Positions 43,171 through 53,508 of a stretch of DNA of 64,000 nucleotides are shown one piece after another. The stretch lies in contig JADJSD010000001.1 of assembly GCA_016711875.1 (NCBI GenBank), positions 1,240,001 through 1,304,000 on the forward strand. Reading direction: 5' to 3'. A model generated the notes under the pieces. It did no database searches and had not been told where the DNA came from. It worked only from the letters and a program-made list of their open reading frames with translations. The position numbers and the translations under genes are program-made. The stretch is from Betaproteobacteria bacterium (GTDB taxonomy: Bacteria; Pseudomonadota; Gammaproteobacteria; Burkholderiales; Usitatibacteraceae). Each line of letters opens with the position of its first letter. Within the stretch, counting starts at the first letter, position 1.

Positions 43171-43192
43171 CCCATCCCAGGACACGGAGACC

Positions 43193-44191
43193 ATGACCAT
43201 GAATACCCGGATGACCCCGATCGTCGTCGCGATTGCCGCGGCATTGACCCTGACCCTCCCGGCCGCCGCGCTCGCCCAGGCGGCTCCCGAAGCCAAGTCC
43301 GTGAAGCCGGGCGCCGCTGCTCCGAAGAAGGCACCCGCCAAGCAGCGCACGTTCGCCACGCCCGAGGACGCCGCGAAGGCCCTCGTGGACGCCGTGCGGG
43401 CCTCCGACGCCAAGGCCCTCGTCGACATCGTCGGCCCCGGCTCGCGCACCTGGATCTTCACCGGCGACGACGTGAGCGACGCGAACGAATGGAAGCAGTT
43501 CGTCGCCGCCTACGACGCGAAGAACGCCCTCGTGAAGGAAGGCGATGCCAGGGCCGTCCTGCAGATCGGCACCGATCCGGTTCCTTTCGCGGCGCCGATC
43601 GTGAAGCGCGGCGATGCGTGGGCCTTCGACGCCGAGGCCGGCCGCGAGGAGGTCACCAACCGCCGCGTGGGCCGCAACGAGCTCGACACCATCCAGACAC
43701 TGCTCGCCATCGTCGACGCGCAGCGCGAATACGCGGCGAAGGACGCGGACGGCAACGGCCTCGCCGACTACGCTGCGCGCTTCGTCTCGACGCCCGGCAA
43801 GAAGGACGGCCTGTACTGGGAGACGAAGCCCGGCGAGGCCACGAGCCCCCTGGGCCTCCTGGCGGCCAAGGCCGTGAAGGAAGGCTACGGCGGCAAGCGC
43901 AAGGACGGCTCGCCCGTGCCGTACAACGGTTACTACTTCCGCATGCTCACCGCGGGCCAGGGCGGGTTCGCGCCGGGCGGCAAGCACGACTACCTCGTGA
44001 AGGGAAAGCTCTTCGGCGGCTTCGCGGTCGTCGCGTACCCGGCCCGTTACGGCGTGTCGGGCGTGATGAGCTTCCTCGTGAACCACGACGGCGTGGTCTA
44101 CGAAGCCGATCTCGGCAAGGACACGGCGGGCGTCGCGGGCAAGCTCACCCGCTTCGATCCGGACAAGCGCTGGAAGAAGGCGCCGCAGTGA
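43193..44191 (+). CDS. DUF2950 secreted protein
   Basis: This is a 332-residue secreted protein of unknown function. The ATG at 43193 is followed by a second ATG at 43199; GGAGA at 43186 is better spaced for the second. A signal peptide ends near AAALAQA. DUF2950 wording is clear: TFATPEDAAKALVDAVRASD, then NRRVGRNELDTIQTLLAIVDAQREYA and PYNGYYFRMLTAGQ. It follows the DUF3300 gene by 22 bases; the two families are usually adjacent, implying a shared envelope role that is still unknown. Confidence 0.85.
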   Translation: MTMNTRMTPIVVAIAAALTLTLPAAALAQAAPEAKSVKPGAAAPKKAPAKQRTFATPEDAAKALVDAVRASDAKALVDIVGPGSRTWIFTGDDVSDANEWKQFVAAYDAKNALVKEGDARAVLQIGTDPVPFAAPIVKRGDAWAFDAEAGREEVTNRRVGRNELDTIQTLLAIVDAQREYAAKDADGNGLADYAARFVSTPGKKDGLYWETKPGEATSPLGLLAAKAVKEGYGGKRKDGSPVPYNGYYFRMLTAGQGGFAPGGKHDYLVKGKLFGGFAVVAYPARYGVSGVMSFLVNHDGVVYEADLGKDTAGVAGKLTRFDPDKRWKKAPQ

Positions 44192-44246
44192 ACGGGTCCG
44201 GCGCGCTTGTCGCCTGAGCCGCGCCGTCCCGCCCTGTCGCCCGTCC

Positions 44247-45257
44247 ATGTCGAGGCTCTTCCAGTCCCTGTTCGGCGGGAAGCCGGCCGGTAACGGCCTG
44301 CGCGACGCGTCAGTCGTCGAGCGGGCCATCGACCGTGCGCTCGATGCGACGGACCCGCGGCTGCGCTCGATCGCCGGGCACCGGAAGCGCCTGCAGCCCG
44401 CCGTCGCGAAGGCGATCGACCACGTGATCGCGCTCGGAAGCGCCCTGCCCCCCCCCGTGGAGGCGAGCGCCCGCACCTGGGGCGAGGACGATCGCCTTTC
44501 CTCCTTCTTCGCCTCCTCGGCGCGCATGGCGGAGGTGTTCGGCGCCGACCGGGCGCTCCTCGATTTCCTCGAAAGCCCGATGGGCGGCGCCGATCCCGTG
44601 CACGCCCTCCTCGTCATGGAGCGCACCGAGAAGAAGGTTCTCGGGATGGCCCTGCAGGGCGAGCACGTGCAGCGCGAGGTCTCGCAGGTACAAGTGAGTT
44701 TCGACAAGCACCGGCTCCTCGAGCCGCAGGCGAGCGCGCAGGACCATCGCCGACTCGTCATGCGCCGCGCGTTCGACCAGGTCCTCACGGCGGCGCTCAC
44801 CCGCATCACGATGGCGAGCCACGAGCGCGAGGCGCTCGAGGCCGGCCAGGCCGTGCTCAAGGCCAAGGTGCGGGCGTTGCAGTCCTCGCACTTCGGGCTC
44901 TCGCACGCGGACGAGGGCGAGGGCACCGACGCCGTCGCGCTCGAGGCGAAGCTCGCGCAGATCGGGCGCGATCTCGAGGCCACGGGCACCGGCGCCCGGA
45001 CGCTGCCGCGCCATCTCGACCTGCTGGTGGAGACGCTCGAGCAGGCACCGGAGCAGCTCTTCGCCCAGCCGCTTTCCATCCTCATGGACCGCCTGGGCAT
45101 CCGCCAGGACACCGCCGGGGGCACGACGGTGCGGCTCGACCTCGTGGAGGTGCGCCGCGCCGCGGGCCCGCCCCTCGTCGTGCTGCCCGTCGCGATTCCC
45201 CGTGACGCCATCGCGAAGCGCGACGTGTTCGCCGAGGCGAAGCGCTTCCTGATCTAG
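44247..45257 (+). CDS. Unrecognised 336-residue protein
   Basis: This is a soluble protein with no signal peptide and no recognised domain. It is alpha-helix-rich and charged, with several His/Arg/Asp segments (AGHRKRLQPAVAKAIDHVIAL, LEPQASAQDHRRLVMRRAF). It begins 55 bases after the DUF2950 stop and ends four bases before an SBF-type transporter, so it may be co-transcribed with that gene. The frame is long, with codon use like its neighbours, so it is a real gene. The function is unknown, and no catalytic motif was found by eye. Confidence 0.7.
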   Translation: MSRLFQSLFGGKPAGNGLRDASVVERAIDRALDATDPRLRSIAGHRKRLQPAVAKAIDHVIALGSALPPPVEASARTWGEDDRLSSFFASSARMAEVFGADRALLDFLESPMGGADPVHALLVMERTEKKVLGMALQGEHVQREVSQVQVSFDKHRLLEPQASAQDHRRLVMRRAFDQVLTAALTRITMASHEREALEAGQAVLKAKVRALQSSHFGLSHADEGEGTDAVALEAKLAQIGRDLEATGTGARTLPRHLDLLVETLEQAPEQLFAQPLSILMDRLGIRQDTAGGTTVRLDLVEVRRAAGPPLVVLPVAIPRDAIAKRDVFAEAKRFLI

Positions 45258-45261
45258 CGCC

Positions 45262-46140
45262 ATGCCCGCCGGGATGACCGGGATCGTCCCGGATTGGCTC
45301 CTGTCCGTCGTCGCCATGGCGACGGTGTTCACCGTCATGTTCTCGATCGGCCTGGGGGTCTCGTTCGGCGAGTTCCGCTGGATCTGGCGCCGCCCGGGCC
45401 TCATGCTGAAGGCCCTCTTCTGCGTGCTGGTGGCGGTGCCGACCATCGCGATCGCCGTGGCGCAGGTGCTGGGCCTGCCGCGGCTCGCGGAGGTGGCCAT
45501 CGTGCTCATGGCCGTCTCGCCCGGCGCCCCGGTGGCGCTGCGCAAGTCGCTGCGCTCGGGCGGGCACAAGGCGTTCGCGCCGGGCCTGCAGATCTCGGTG
45601 GCGATCCTCGCCGTGGTCTCGATGCCGCTGTCGGTCGCTCTCCTCGCCCAGTACTACGGCAATTCGGCGGCCATCGATCCCTGGCCCCTCGCCCGGCAGG
45701 TCTGCGTGGCCCAGCTCGTTCCCCTCGGCCTGGGCATGCTCGTGCGGCATCTCGCGGCGCGGGGCGCGGCCTGGCTGGAGGCGAAGCTCTCGCCCGTGGG
45801 CACGGCGCTGCTGCTGCTCCTGGCCCTTGTCGCCGTGGTGGAGATGTTCCCGCTCGTGGTCCTTGCCGGCACGAAGGTCGGCATCGCCATCGTGCTCGTC
45901 ACGCTGGGCGCGCTGGCCGTGGGGCAGCTGCTGGGCGGTCCGGAACCGGGCACGAGAACGGCGGTGGCCATCACGGCGTCGGCGCGGAACCCGGGCCTCG
46001 CGCTCCTGGTGGCCTCGCTCAACAACGCGCCCCCGCCCGTCTACACGGGGATCGTGGCCTACCTGCTCGTTTCGGCTTTCACCGTCATCCCCTACGTCAT
46101 GTGGCGCCGCCGAACGGGCGCCGACCTGCAGCGGGACTAG
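45262..46140 (+). CDS. Bile acid:sodium symporter (SBF)-family transporter
   Basis: This is a 292-residue membrane protein with about nine to ten hydrophobic segments. The SBF-like pattern is seen as MFSIGLGVSFGEFRWIWRRP and in the late VAITASARNPGLALLVAS, which contains the ArNPG-type motif of the cation-binding crossover helices. It is likely an inner-membrane organic-anion symporter; the substrate is unknown. It starts four bases after the 336-residue gene and ends convergent with the outer-membrane-factor gene. Confidence 0.82.
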   Translation: MPAGMTGIVPDWLLSVVAMATVFTVMFSIGLGVSFGEFRWIWRRPGLMLKALFCVLVAVPTIAIAVAQVLGLPRLAEVAIVLMAVSPGAPVALRKSLRSGGHKAFAPGLQISVAILAVVSMPLSVALLAQYYGNSAAIDPWPLARQVCVAQLVPLGLGMLVRHLAARGAAWLEAKLSPVGTALLLLLALVAVVEMFPLVVLAGTKVGIAIVLVTLGALAVGQLLGGPEPGTRTAVAITASARNPGLALLVASLNNAPPPVYTGIVAYLLVSAFTVIPYVMWRRRTGADLQRD

Positions 46141-46147
46141 CGGCGCG

Positions 46148-47569
46148 TCACTTCGCGGGCGCCGCGCTCGCGACGACCGCGGGGCCGAAGGCGCCGCCGA
46201 GGGCCAGGTGGAGGTTCACGCGCTGCACGAGCCGTTCGCTTCTCGCGCGAACGAGCGCGGATCGGGTGGCGGCCGTGGCGAGGGCCTGCTGCTGCACGGC
46301 GCGCAGGTCGGCGGAGCCGACGCGATAGCGCACCTGCGCCATCTCGAGCAGCTTCTCGTTCTGGGCGGCGGCGGCCTCGAGCGCCTTCACGCGCGCCTCG
46401 AGGGTGAAGCCGGCGGACAGGGCGTTCTCGACTTCCGAGAAGGCGCGCGCGCCGATGCGGCCGTAGTCGGCCACGGCAGCCTTCTGTTCGGCCGTGCGCA
46501 CCTCCCGCTGGGCCTTGAGCGCGCCGCCCACGAAGAGCGGCAGGACGAGCCCTCCGCCCGCACTCCATACCGGGTTGTCGCGATCCTTGAGGAGGAAGAG
46601 CTCGCTGGAGATGCTGCTGCCGCTCGCGGTGAGCGAGATGCGCGGCAGGCGGGCGGCTTCGGCCTCGCCCACCAGGTGGAACGCGGCGGCGACGCGGCGC
46701 TCCGCGGCGGCCACGTCGAGGCGGCGCTCGAGCAGTTCCGAGGGCAGGCCCGTCGGCACGGGGCCGGGGAAGGCGGGAAATTCGGCGGCGGTGGCGAGCG
46801 TGGCGGCCGGGTAGCGGCCCACCAGCGTCTCGAGGGCGCGCACCGCTTGCTGCTCCGCGAGCGTGAGAGCGAGCACCGTGTCGCGGTAACCCTGCAGCGA
46901 GGCGTCCGCCTGGCGGGCCTCGTAGTCGTCGCCGCGGCCGATGCGAACGCGCTCCCCGGCGAGCGTCGCGATCTTCTCGCCGGCGGCGGCCATGTCGATC
47001 GCGATCTCGCGCTGGCGGCGCGCTTCGGTGGCGAGGAACCAGCTCTTCGCGACCAGGGCAGCGATCGACTGGCGGGCGTATTCGGCGTCGCGGTCCGTGG
47101 CCTCGAACTGCGCGGATCCCGCCGCGGCCTGCGAGCGCACGCGGCCCCAGAGGTCCAGCTCCCAGTTGGCGTAGATGCCGCCGCCCTCGATGCCGCTCGA
47201 GTCTCCCGAGAGCTTGCCGCCGCCCTTGGCGATGAGGTTCACCTGCGGGTAGAGCGTGGAGCCCGCCTGCACCGCCAGGGCCGTGGCGCGTTCGACGCGC
47301 GCGGCGGCGGCGCGCAGGTCCGGGTTGTTGGCGAGCGCCTCGGCGACGAGGGCATCGAGCTTCGGGTCGGCGAAGGACGCGAGCCAGCCCGAGCCGACGG
47401 CGCCCGGGGCGGAACCCTTCGTCGCCCAGGATTCGGGGATCTTGAGGGCCGGCATCGCGTCGGCGGCGAGGGCCTTCGCGTCGGGCGGCGGATTGAGGGC
47501 GCAGCCGGCGAGGGCGAGCGGGACCGCGAGCGCCGCGAGGCGCCGGAGCGGAAGGCGGGCGGCGCGCAT
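46148..47569 (-). CDS. Outer-membrane efflux lipoprotein (NodT/OMF family)
   Basis: This is a 473-residue outer-membrane factor of the TolC/NodT type. A lipobox at LALAGCALNPP places the lipidated Cys at residue 23. Two OEP repeats are visible, including GIYANWELDLWGRVRSQAAAG and, in the second half, VWSAGGGLVLPLFVGGALKAQ. The long charged Ala/Gln helices of the tunnel surround these. It is the last gene of a minus-strand set with a DUF3302 protein and an HlyD-type adaptor; no inner-membrane pump protein is adjacent. Confidence 0.9.
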   Translation of the reverse strand: MRAARLPLRRLAALAVPLALAGCALNPPPDAKALAADAMPALKIPESWATKGSAPGAVGSGWLASFADPKLDALVAEALANNPDLRAAAARVERATALAVQAGSTLYPQVNLIAKGGGKLSGDSSGIEGGGIYANWELDLWGRVRSQAAAGSAQFEATDRDAEYARQSIAALVAKSWFLATEARRQREIAIDMAAAGEKIATLAGERVRIGRGDDYEARQADASLQGYRDTVLALTLAEQQAVRALETLVGRYPAATLATAAEFPAFPGPVPTGLPSELLERRLDVAAAERRVAAAFHLVGEAEAARLPRISLTASGSSISSELFLLKDRDNPVWSAGGGLVLPLFVGGALKAQREVRTAEQKAAVADYGRIGARAFSEVENALSAGFTLEARVKALEAAAAQNEKLLEMAQVRYRVGSADLRAVQQQALATAATRSALVRARSERLVQRVNLHLALGGAFGPAVVASAAPAK

Positions 47570-48789
47570 CAGTGCAGCTTCAGCACGAGGTAGTTGACCT
47601 TGGCGCCCACGCGCAGGATCACCATGCGGATCACGTGGATGGCCTTGGCGTGGTCGGTGTAGATCGCCCCCTCGCCGGCCGCGCCGGCGGCGAGGAAGAG
47701 GTCCTTGTGCTTCGGGTCGATGGCGAGCTTCACCGGGAAGCGGTTCGGCGGCAGCGGCTGCATGCCCGTGGTCGGCAGGGTGTTCGACATCGCCACCTGC
47801 CCCTGGCCCTGCGCCCAGACGATCGAGTCCACCGTGGCCTTGAGCACCTCGCCCGGGTGGGTGCGGAGCGTGATCTCCGCGAGGTTGCCCGGCGCCACCT
47901 GGTGCAGCTCGTTCTGGCCGAAGAGGGCGATCACCTGGTACTCGTCCTCGACGAACGTGAGGGCGGGGGTGATGGGGAAGGCCGCGGTCATGGTGCCCGG
48001 GCGAAGCTGGACGTTGATCGCGTAGCCGTTGGCCGGCGCCGTGACCGTCGTCTGGGCAAGTTCCCACTTGGCGTTCTCGAGCTGCGCGCGCACCTGGGCG
48101 ACCTGCGCGAACTCGCCGTTGGACTTGGCGCCGAGTCGCTGCGCGACCTGGCGCTGGCTCGCCGAGGCCTGCACCTGCGCCGCCCGGGCCTGCGCCTCGC
48201 TGCTGCGCGCGCCGTCGAGCTGGCCCTCGAGTTCCTTGAGGGTGGTCTCGGCCTGCTCGAGGTCGAACTTGTTGCCGGCGCCCGTCGCGACGAGCTCGCG
48301 GTTCTGGGCCACCCGCAGCCGCGCGAGCTCCGTCCGGGCCGACACTTCCCGCACCCGTGCCGTGGCCTGCTCGATCGCGGCCGTGGCCTGCGCGACCTGC
48401 GCCTGCGCGCCGGCCGACTGCTCCTCGAGCTCCTTCGAGGTGCCCACCGCGTTGGCGAGCTGCGCCTCGAGCGCGTTCACCTGCAGCTGGTAGGGCGTGG
48501 GATCGATCCGGAAGAGCACGTCACCCTTCTTCACCGGGCGGTTGGGCTCGACCGCCACCTCGATCACCTTGCCCTTCACCTGCGGCACCACGTTCACGAC
48601 GTACTTGATGACGCGCACGTCGGCCGTCGAGGGCGCGAAGACGTTGAGCAACATGATGAGGATCGTCATCCCGACGATCGGGATGATGACGACGATCACC
48701 TGGCTCGTCGTGTTCCAGGGCAACCACTTCTTCTTGATGAAGATGAACCAGACGAGGAACGCGTAGACCGCGAGGATGATCGCATCCAT
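47569..48789 (-). CDS. HlyD-family membrane-fusion protein (YibH-like)
   Basis: This is a 406-residue adaptor protein with one N-terminal transmembrane segment (ILAVYAFLVWFIFIKKKWLP), then the lipoyl-like VVPQVKGKVIEVAVEPNRPVKKGDVL-type hairpin start, long coiled coil (about 100-230), and a beta-barrel domain. It resembles E. coli YibH. The ATG at 48789 abuts the DUF3302 stop and its stop overlaps the outer-membrane gene by one base. It probably links an inner-membrane component to the outer-membrane factor. Confidence 0.88.
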   Translation of the reverse strand: MDAIILAVYAFLVWFIFIKKKWLPWNTTSQVIVVIIPIVGMTILIMLLNVFAPSTADVRVIKYVVNVVPQVKGKVIEVAVEPNRPVKKGDVLFRIDPTPYQLQVNALEAQLANAVGTSKELEEQSAGAQAQVAQATAAIEQATARVREVSARTELARLRVAQNRELVATGAGNKFDLEQAETTLKELEGQLDGARSSEAQARAAQVQASASQRQVAQRLGAKSNGEFAQVAQVRAQLENAKWELAQTTVTAPANGYAINVQLRPGTMTAAFPITPALTFVEDEYQVIALFGQNELHQVAPGNLAEITLRTHPGEVLKATVDSIVWAQGQGQVAMSNTLPTTGMQPLPPNRFPVKLAIDPKHKDLFLAAGAAGEGAIYTDHAKAIHVIRMVILRVGAKVNYLVLKLH

Positions 48790-49341
48790 CTAGGCGGCCC
48801 TCCCGGACGGGGCGGGCGCCGGCGGCGGATTCACGGCCGGCTTCGCCGAGGCGAGGATCGCCTTCACGCCGCGCAGCTTCTCCGGAACGGGCCCGGTCGC
48901 GGCCATCGCGGCGAACTCCTCGCGGAAATGCTCGAGCTGCACCTCGTCCAGCTCGCCGCGGCCGGCGCGCCCGGCCATGTGCAGGAAGTAGTCCTCGTGC
49001 TTCTCCGTCCCGTAGGCGATGCGGTAGCCGATGGGCTTCGTGTACGCCCACAGCCACGCGAAGGGCCAGAGCAGGCCGCCGAAGACGAGCGAGAGCAGGC
49101 ACAGCACCTTGATCGATTCCTGCTGCGGGTGGTGGCGCTTCTCGGCGATCTTCTCCGGCATCACGTGCACCATCCAGAAGAGCGCGATGACCCCCAGGGG
49201 CACGAAGATGATGACGACCCAGCTGATCACGTTGGCCATCGTGTCGAGGGCGTCGCCCGAGAGGAACGAAGCGTTCGCGGCGAGGGGCGCGAACGCCGCC
49301 GCCGCGGCGAGGAGGGTGGGAAGGCCGGTACGCAATCGCAT
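48790..49341 (-). CDS. DUF3302 inner-membrane protein (YibI/YiaW-like)
   Basis: This is a 183-residue membrane protein with a possible signal (ending AANASFL), then hydrophobic segments VISWVVIIFVPLGVIALFWM and VLCLLSLVFGGLLWPFAWLW. The pattern HPQQESIKVLCLLSLVFGG resembles DUF3302 proteins such as E. coli YibI, whose gene is next to the HlyD-like yibH, the same order seen here. A longer frame reaches upstream to 49446 but the ATG at 49341 gives the typical start. The substrate of the system is unknown. Confidence 0.82.
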   Translation of the reverse strand: MRLRTGLPTLLAAAAAFAPLAANASFLSGDALDTMANVISWVVIIFVPLGVIALFWMVHVMPEKIAEKRHHPQQESIKVLCLLSLVFGGLLWPFAWLWAYTKPIGYRIAYGTEKHEDYFLHMAGRAGRGELDEVQLEHFREEFAAMAATGPVPEKLRGVKAILASAKPAVNPPPAPAPSGRAA

Positions 49342-49490
49342 GTCGAATGCCTTTCGATGGGAATCCGGCGCCCCGTTGCGGCCTGCGCGCCGGATTTCGG
49401 GTGGGGCCGGATGGCATGCGCAGTGGAAAGCGCCGATTCTAGACAATTGCCGACAGGCGTGGCGAGCCGGCGTGCGTGCCGCTGTCGGTA

Positions 49491-49513
49491 AACCCGGACC
49501 GTCCAGCCGGGTT
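49491..49513 (-). terminator. Possible terminator downstream of ptsI
   Basis: AACCCGG and CCGGGTT form a 7-bp inverted repeat with a 9-base loop about 33 bases past the ptsI stop. On the minus strand only a short TTTA follows, so an intrinsic terminator is possible but weak. Confidence 0.35.
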
Positions 49514-49545
49514 CACACCCTTCCCGCCCCGCCCCGCAGACGACT

Positions 49546-51313
<1,768 letters not shown>

Positions 51314-51330
<17 letters not shown>

Positions 51331-51583
51331 ATTTGTCCGCGATGAGCTTCTCGATGGCGTCCATGGCCTCCACCTCGTCGGCGCCCTCGGTCTCGGCCTC
51401 GATGGAGGAGCCCTTGCCGGCGGCGAGCATCATCACGCCCATGATGCTCTTGGCGTTCACGCGCCGGCCGTTCCGGGAGAGGAAGACGCTGCAGGAGAAC
51501 TTGCCGGCGGTCTGCGTGAGCTTGGCGGAGGCCCTCGCGTGCAGGCCCAGCTTGTTCACGATCGGGAGGGTCTTCTTCTGCAC
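51314..51583 (-). CDS. ptsH: Phosphocarrier protein HPr
   Basis: HPr carries phosphate from enzyme I to EIIA. The 89-residue protein has the active-site His15 in LGLHARAS and Ser46 in AKSIMGV, the site used by HPr kinase where one is present. It is encoded between EIIA and ptsI and overlaps ptsI by 17 bases. No hprK is in the window. The small size and motif positions make the call secure. Confidence 0.97.
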
Positions 51584-51594
51584 GGGCGGGGTCC

Positions 51595-51987
51595 TCAGGC
51601 GGGGGGCGTCATGCGGATCACGCCCTCGGTGCCGCCGGAGAGGGCCTTGGCCATCACGGTCTCGAGGGGTTCCTCGCGGTAGGTGAGGGCGCGGATGAGC
51701 ATCGGGAGGTTCACGCCGGCGAGGCCTTCCACCCGCCCGGGCTTCAGCACGCGCGAGGCGACGTTCGAGGGCGTGGCGCCGTAGATGTCGGTGAGCACCA
51801 GGACGCCGGCGCCGCGGTCGATGAAGCGGATGTGGTCTTCGGCGACGGGAATGAGCGAGTCCGGGTCGTCGTGGACCGTGATGCCGACCTGGCGCACGTA
51901 GAGCGGGCGCTTGCCGAGCACGTGGCTCGCGGAGTGGATGAGGCTTTCGCCGAAGGCGCCGTGGGAGACGATGAGGATGCCGATCAT
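51595..51987 (-). CDS. PTS EIIA component, mannose family
   Basis: This is a 130-residue cytoplasmic EIIA of the mannose/fructose family. The phosphorylated His9 is in the signature IVSHGAFGESL, with LVLTDIYGATPSNVA further on, and it resembles the Man-type EIIA of betaproteobacterial regulatory PTS loci. It heads the minus-strand ptsH-ptsI operon. No EIIB/C/D partners follow, which suggests a regulatory rather than transport role. Confidence 0.93.
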   Translation of the reverse strand: MIGILIVSHGAFGESLIHSASHVLGKRPLYVRQVGITVHDDPDSLIPVAEDHIRFIDRGAGVLVLTDIYGATPSNVASRVLKPGRVEGLAGVNLPMLIRALTYREEPLETVMAKALSGGTEGVIRMTPPA

Positions 51988-52025
51988 CGCCTCATTCTAG
52001 GGCACCGGCGGCGGCGCCGCACCCT

Positions 52026-53381
52026 CTAGGCGGCGCGGATGGGCGTGACGTCGGCCGCCTCGGTCCTCGCGGGAAGCCTCCTCGCGGACGGGAACTTGCA
52101 CGAGAAGGTGCTTCCCCGGCCCACCTCGCTTTCGATGACGAGGCGGCCCTGGTGGCGCTGCAGCACGTGCTTCACGATCGCGAGGCCCAGGCCCGTGCCG
52201 CCGGAGGCGCGGGAGCGGCCGCGGTCCACGCGGTAGAAGCGTTCGGTGAGGCGCGGGATGTGCTCCGGCGCGATGCCCTCGCCGTTGTCCTGCACGCGCA
52301 TGACGGGGTCGCCGTCCTCGAGCGCCCAGGTGACCGCGATTTCCCCGCCCGGCGGCGTGTAGCGCACGGCGTTGGTGACGAGGTTCGTGAAGGCGCTGCG
52401 GACTTCCTCGCGGCTCGCCAGAAGCCACACCGGGGCGAAATCCGTGGTGAGGCGGTGCTGGCCCTGGCTGATCGACTGGGCCTCCTGGACGATCGCGGCG
52501 AGGAGGGCCGGGATGTCGAGCGGCTCTTCGCGCAGGAGGGAGCGCGAGTCCTCCAGGCGCGAGAGCATCAGCAGGTCCTCGACGAGTCGCTGCATGCGTT
52601 CGGCCTGGTCCGTCATCAGGGCGAGGGAGCGGCGGTAGACCTTCTCGTCCATGCGGTCGGCGTCGGTGAGGGTCTCGAGGAAGCCCTTCATCACCGTGAG
52701 GGGGGTGCGCAGCTCGTGCGAGACGTTGGCGATGAAGTCGCGGCGGACGGCTTCCAGGCGCTCCCAGCGCGTCACGTCGCGGGAAAGCAGGAGCTTTTCG
52801 TTGTCGCCGTAGGGCACGAGCTGGATGGAGAGGATGCGGTCGGTCTCGCCCCGAAGCAGGAGGGGTTCGGCGTAGGTCGGCGCGGCGAGATAGGCGGCCA
52901 GGGACGGGTGGCGCACGAGGTTCGTGAGGGCCTGCTCGCGGTCGCGCTTGATACCCAGGCCGAAGTGCTCCTCGGCGACGGGGTTCATCCACTCGATGCG
53001 GTTGCCGGCGTCCAGGACCAGAACGCCGTCGGGCATGGCCTCGCCCGCCTGCCGGAATCGCCACAGGGCGTGGGAGAGGCCGGCGCGGCTGCGGGATTGT
53101 TCGCGGATCAGGCGGTAGAGGCGAGCGTAGATGTCGCCCCAGCGGCCGCCCACGTCCGGCACGTCGTCGGCGCTGGGCTTCATGGCCCAGTCGGCCAGGC
53201 GGTCGCGTTCGCGCAGGAGCCGGCCCAGGGCCACGAGCAGGTAGACGAGCAGGAATACGCTCGCCATCACCCACCCGCGCACCTCGCCCCAGCCGCCGAC
53301 GAAGCCCACGATCACCGCGCCGGCCGTGGCGGCCAGGGCGTGAAGGGCGAGGCGTGCGGTCCAGGCGGGCATGACACCCAT
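52026..53381 (-). CDS. phoR: Phosphate-regulon sensor histidine kinase
   Basis: PhoR senses phosphate status through Pst/PhoU and phosphorylates PhoB. The 451-residue protein has N-terminal transmembrane segments (AGAVIVGFVGGW, VMASVFLLVYLLVAL), a PAS domain (about 110-205), HisKA with His222 in VSHELRTPLT, and an ATPase domain with TNLVTNAVRYTPPGG, DNGEGI and GTGLGLAIVKHV. An AGGAGG site precedes the ATG at 53381. The gap to phoB is filled by a four-unit repeat. Confidence 0.93.
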   Translation of the reverse strand: MGVMPAWTARLALHALAATAGAVIVGFVGGWGEVRGWVMASVFLLVYLLVALGRLLRERDRLADWAMKPSADDVPDVGGRWGDIYARLYRLIREQSRSRAGLSHALWRFRQAGEAMPDGVLVLDAGNRIEWMNPVAEEHFGLGIKRDREQALTNLVRHPSLAAYLAAPTYAEPLLLRGETDRILSIQLVPYGDNEKLLLSRDVTRWERLEAVRRDFIANVSHELRTPLTVMKGFLETLTDADRMDEKVYRRSLALMTDQAERMQRLVEDLLMLSRLEDSRSLLREEPLDIPALLAAIVQEAQSISQGQHRLTTDFAPVWLLASREEVRSAFTNLVTNAVRYTPPGGEIAVTWALEDGDPVMRVQDNGEGIAPEHIPRLTERFYRVDRGRSRASGGTGLGLAIVKHVLQRHQGRLVIESEVGRGSTFSCKFPSARRLPARTEAADVTPIRAA

Positions 53382-53397
53382 TATCGATCAAACCTCC

Positions 53398-53502
53398 TGA
53401 AGGGGACGCACACCTTCATCTAACCTGAAGGGGACGCACACCTTCACCTTGCCTGAAGGTGTGCGTCCCCTTCACCGCCCGTGAAGGTGTGCGTCCCCTT
53501 CA
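53398..53502. repeat. Four-unit 28-bp-period palindromic repeat between phoB and phoR
   Basis: A 21-bp unit that begins TGAAGGGGACGCACAC and ends CACCTTCA occurs at 53398-53418 and 53426-53446, and its exact reverse complement at 53454-53474 and 53482-53502. Spacers are always seven bases, giving a strict 28-bp period. The array almost fills the phoB-phoR gap and its edge abuts the phoR ribosome site. Two-forward, two-reverse layout allows one long hairpin in the transcript. The biological role is unknown. Confidence 0.9.
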
Positions 53503-53508
53503 GGGGGG

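Noticed and set aside
53398..53502. CRISPR-like reading of the four regular repeats
   Set aside because: Spacers are only seven bases and two units are inverted; no cas genes are present.
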